Shown here: positions 6,094 through 6,382 of the stretch, piece after piece
Position numbering within the stretch: the first letter of the stretch is position 1
Layout of the letters: every line of letters starts with the position of its first letter
NCBI GenBank assembly: GCA_020851835.1
Contig: JADZBZ010000329.1
Location: 1 to 6,382 of the forward strand
From: Acidobacteriota bacterium
GTDB lineage: Bacteria > Acidobacteriota > Vicinamibacteria > Vicinamibacterales > UBA2999
Direction: 5' to 3'
Length of the DNA stretch: 6,382 bases
Position numbers and translations under genes: made by a program
Notes under the pieces: generated by a model
What the model was told of the DNA's origin: nothing
Databases searched by the model: none
What the model saw: only the letters and a program-made list of their open reading frames with translations

Positions 6094-6382
6094 ATGCTGC
6101 CCCTGTTCCAACGTCTGATCGGCCTCAACGCGGGCGAACTGCGACGCTCGTTGCCGCTGGTGGGCTACCTCTTCCTCGCGATGGCCGGATCCGTCGCCAG
6201 TAAGGCGTCGCGCGATGCGCTGTTCCTGGAACGCTACCGGGCCGTGGATCTGCCGTACGCCGACATCGCCATCGCTCTCATCGTCGGGGTCGTGGCCTCC
6301 GTGTACATCCGCGCCGGCGAGCGCCTCAACATCCGCAACCTGCAGGTGGCCAGCCTGCTGGTCTTCGGTGTGAGCGCGCTCG
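6094..6382 (+). CDS. Second NTT/MFS-like transporter, N-terminal fragment, paralog of the divergent neighbour
   Basis: The frame is open from ATG at 6094 to the window edge: 96 codons, C-terminus missing. The product starts with a short amphipathic cytoplasmic stretch (LFQRLIGLNAGELRR), then helix 1 (about 19-36, PLVGYLFLAMAGSVASK), a loop (SRDALFLERYRAVDLP), helix 2 (about 56-72, IAIALIVGVVASVY) and the start of helix 3 (from about 84). It aligns without gaps to residues 6-74 of the divergent transporter, with about 21 of 69 positions identical, including Y-x-FLAMAG, a Lys five residues later, LF-x-E and LP. This assigns it to the same Npt1/Npt2-like family. The ATG is favoured because it coincides, one residue off, with the inferred start of the paralog. 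Whether it also carries HEAT or nucleotide-binding domains cannot be seen here. Substrate unknown. Confidence 0.85.
   Translation, partial: MLPLFQRLIGLNAGELRRSLPLVGYLFLAMAGSVASKASRDALFLERYRAVDLPYADIAIALIVGVVASVYIRAGERLNIRNLQVASLLVFGVSAL

Noticed and set aside
3800..6118. A 772-codon open frame on the plus strand, antisense to the transporter gene.
   Set aside because: Its translation is dominated by Arg, His, Gln, Gly and Asp with no hydrophobic core or family motif. It mirrors the G/C-biased third positions of the real gene on the other strand, whose product shows clear domains.
1..6382. Search for tRNA or rRNA genes, CRISPR repeats, IS ends, integrase or toxin-antitoxin genes.
   Set aside because: No cloverleaf, spaced direct-repeat array, terminal inverted repeats or transposase/integrase-like motifs were seen by eye.

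Overview
The window is one dense piece of a GC-rich bacterial chromosome with no RNA genes, CRISPR array, insertion sequence or other mobile-element mark. Heavy G/C at third codon positions, secreted proteins with Sec-type signals, and large transporter-HEAT-cyclic-nucleotide-domain fusions would fit an Acidobacteriota lineage such as Vicinamibacteria. That placement is inference from style, not from a marker gene.

Layout, left to right. (1) 1-1205, minus strand: a secreted serine alpha/beta hydrolase (lipase/esterase type) with a complete-looking catalytic core, an 11-proline linker and the beginning of a bulb-type (mannose-binding-like) lectin domain. Its C-terminus lies beyond position 1. 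(2) 1210-2040, minus strand: an unrecognised exported 276-residue protein whose stop codon lies 4 bases before the hydrolase start, so the two are very probably co-transcribed, with this gene first. (3) 2041-2296: a 256-base gap holding the leader of that pair and, close to the end of the next gene, a perfect inverted repeat. (4) 2297-6004, minus strand: a 1235-residue membrane protein made of a 12-helix NTT/MFS-like (Npt1/Npt2, ATP:ADP-translocase-type) transporter domain, a long HEAT-repeat solenoid and two C-terminal cyclic-nucleotide-binding-like domains, the second badly degenerate. (5) 6005-6093: an 89-base divergent promoter region. (6) 6094-6382, plus strand: the first 96 residues of a second transporter of the same family, which aligns without gaps to the N-terminus of its divergent neighbour.

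Two functional units result. The right half is a pair of divergently transcribed paralogous NTT-like transporters. At least one carries a large cytoplasmic sensory or scaffolding extension, which suggests transport gated by ligand or protein contacts. The left half is a small export operon pairing an unknown periplasmic or secreted protein with a lectin-tethered hydrolase. Nothing in the sequence links the two units functionally.

Both genes cut by the window edges (1-1205 and 6094-6382) were found by reading open frames out to the edge. The long antisense open frames across the transporter gene are composition artefacts and are not annotated.
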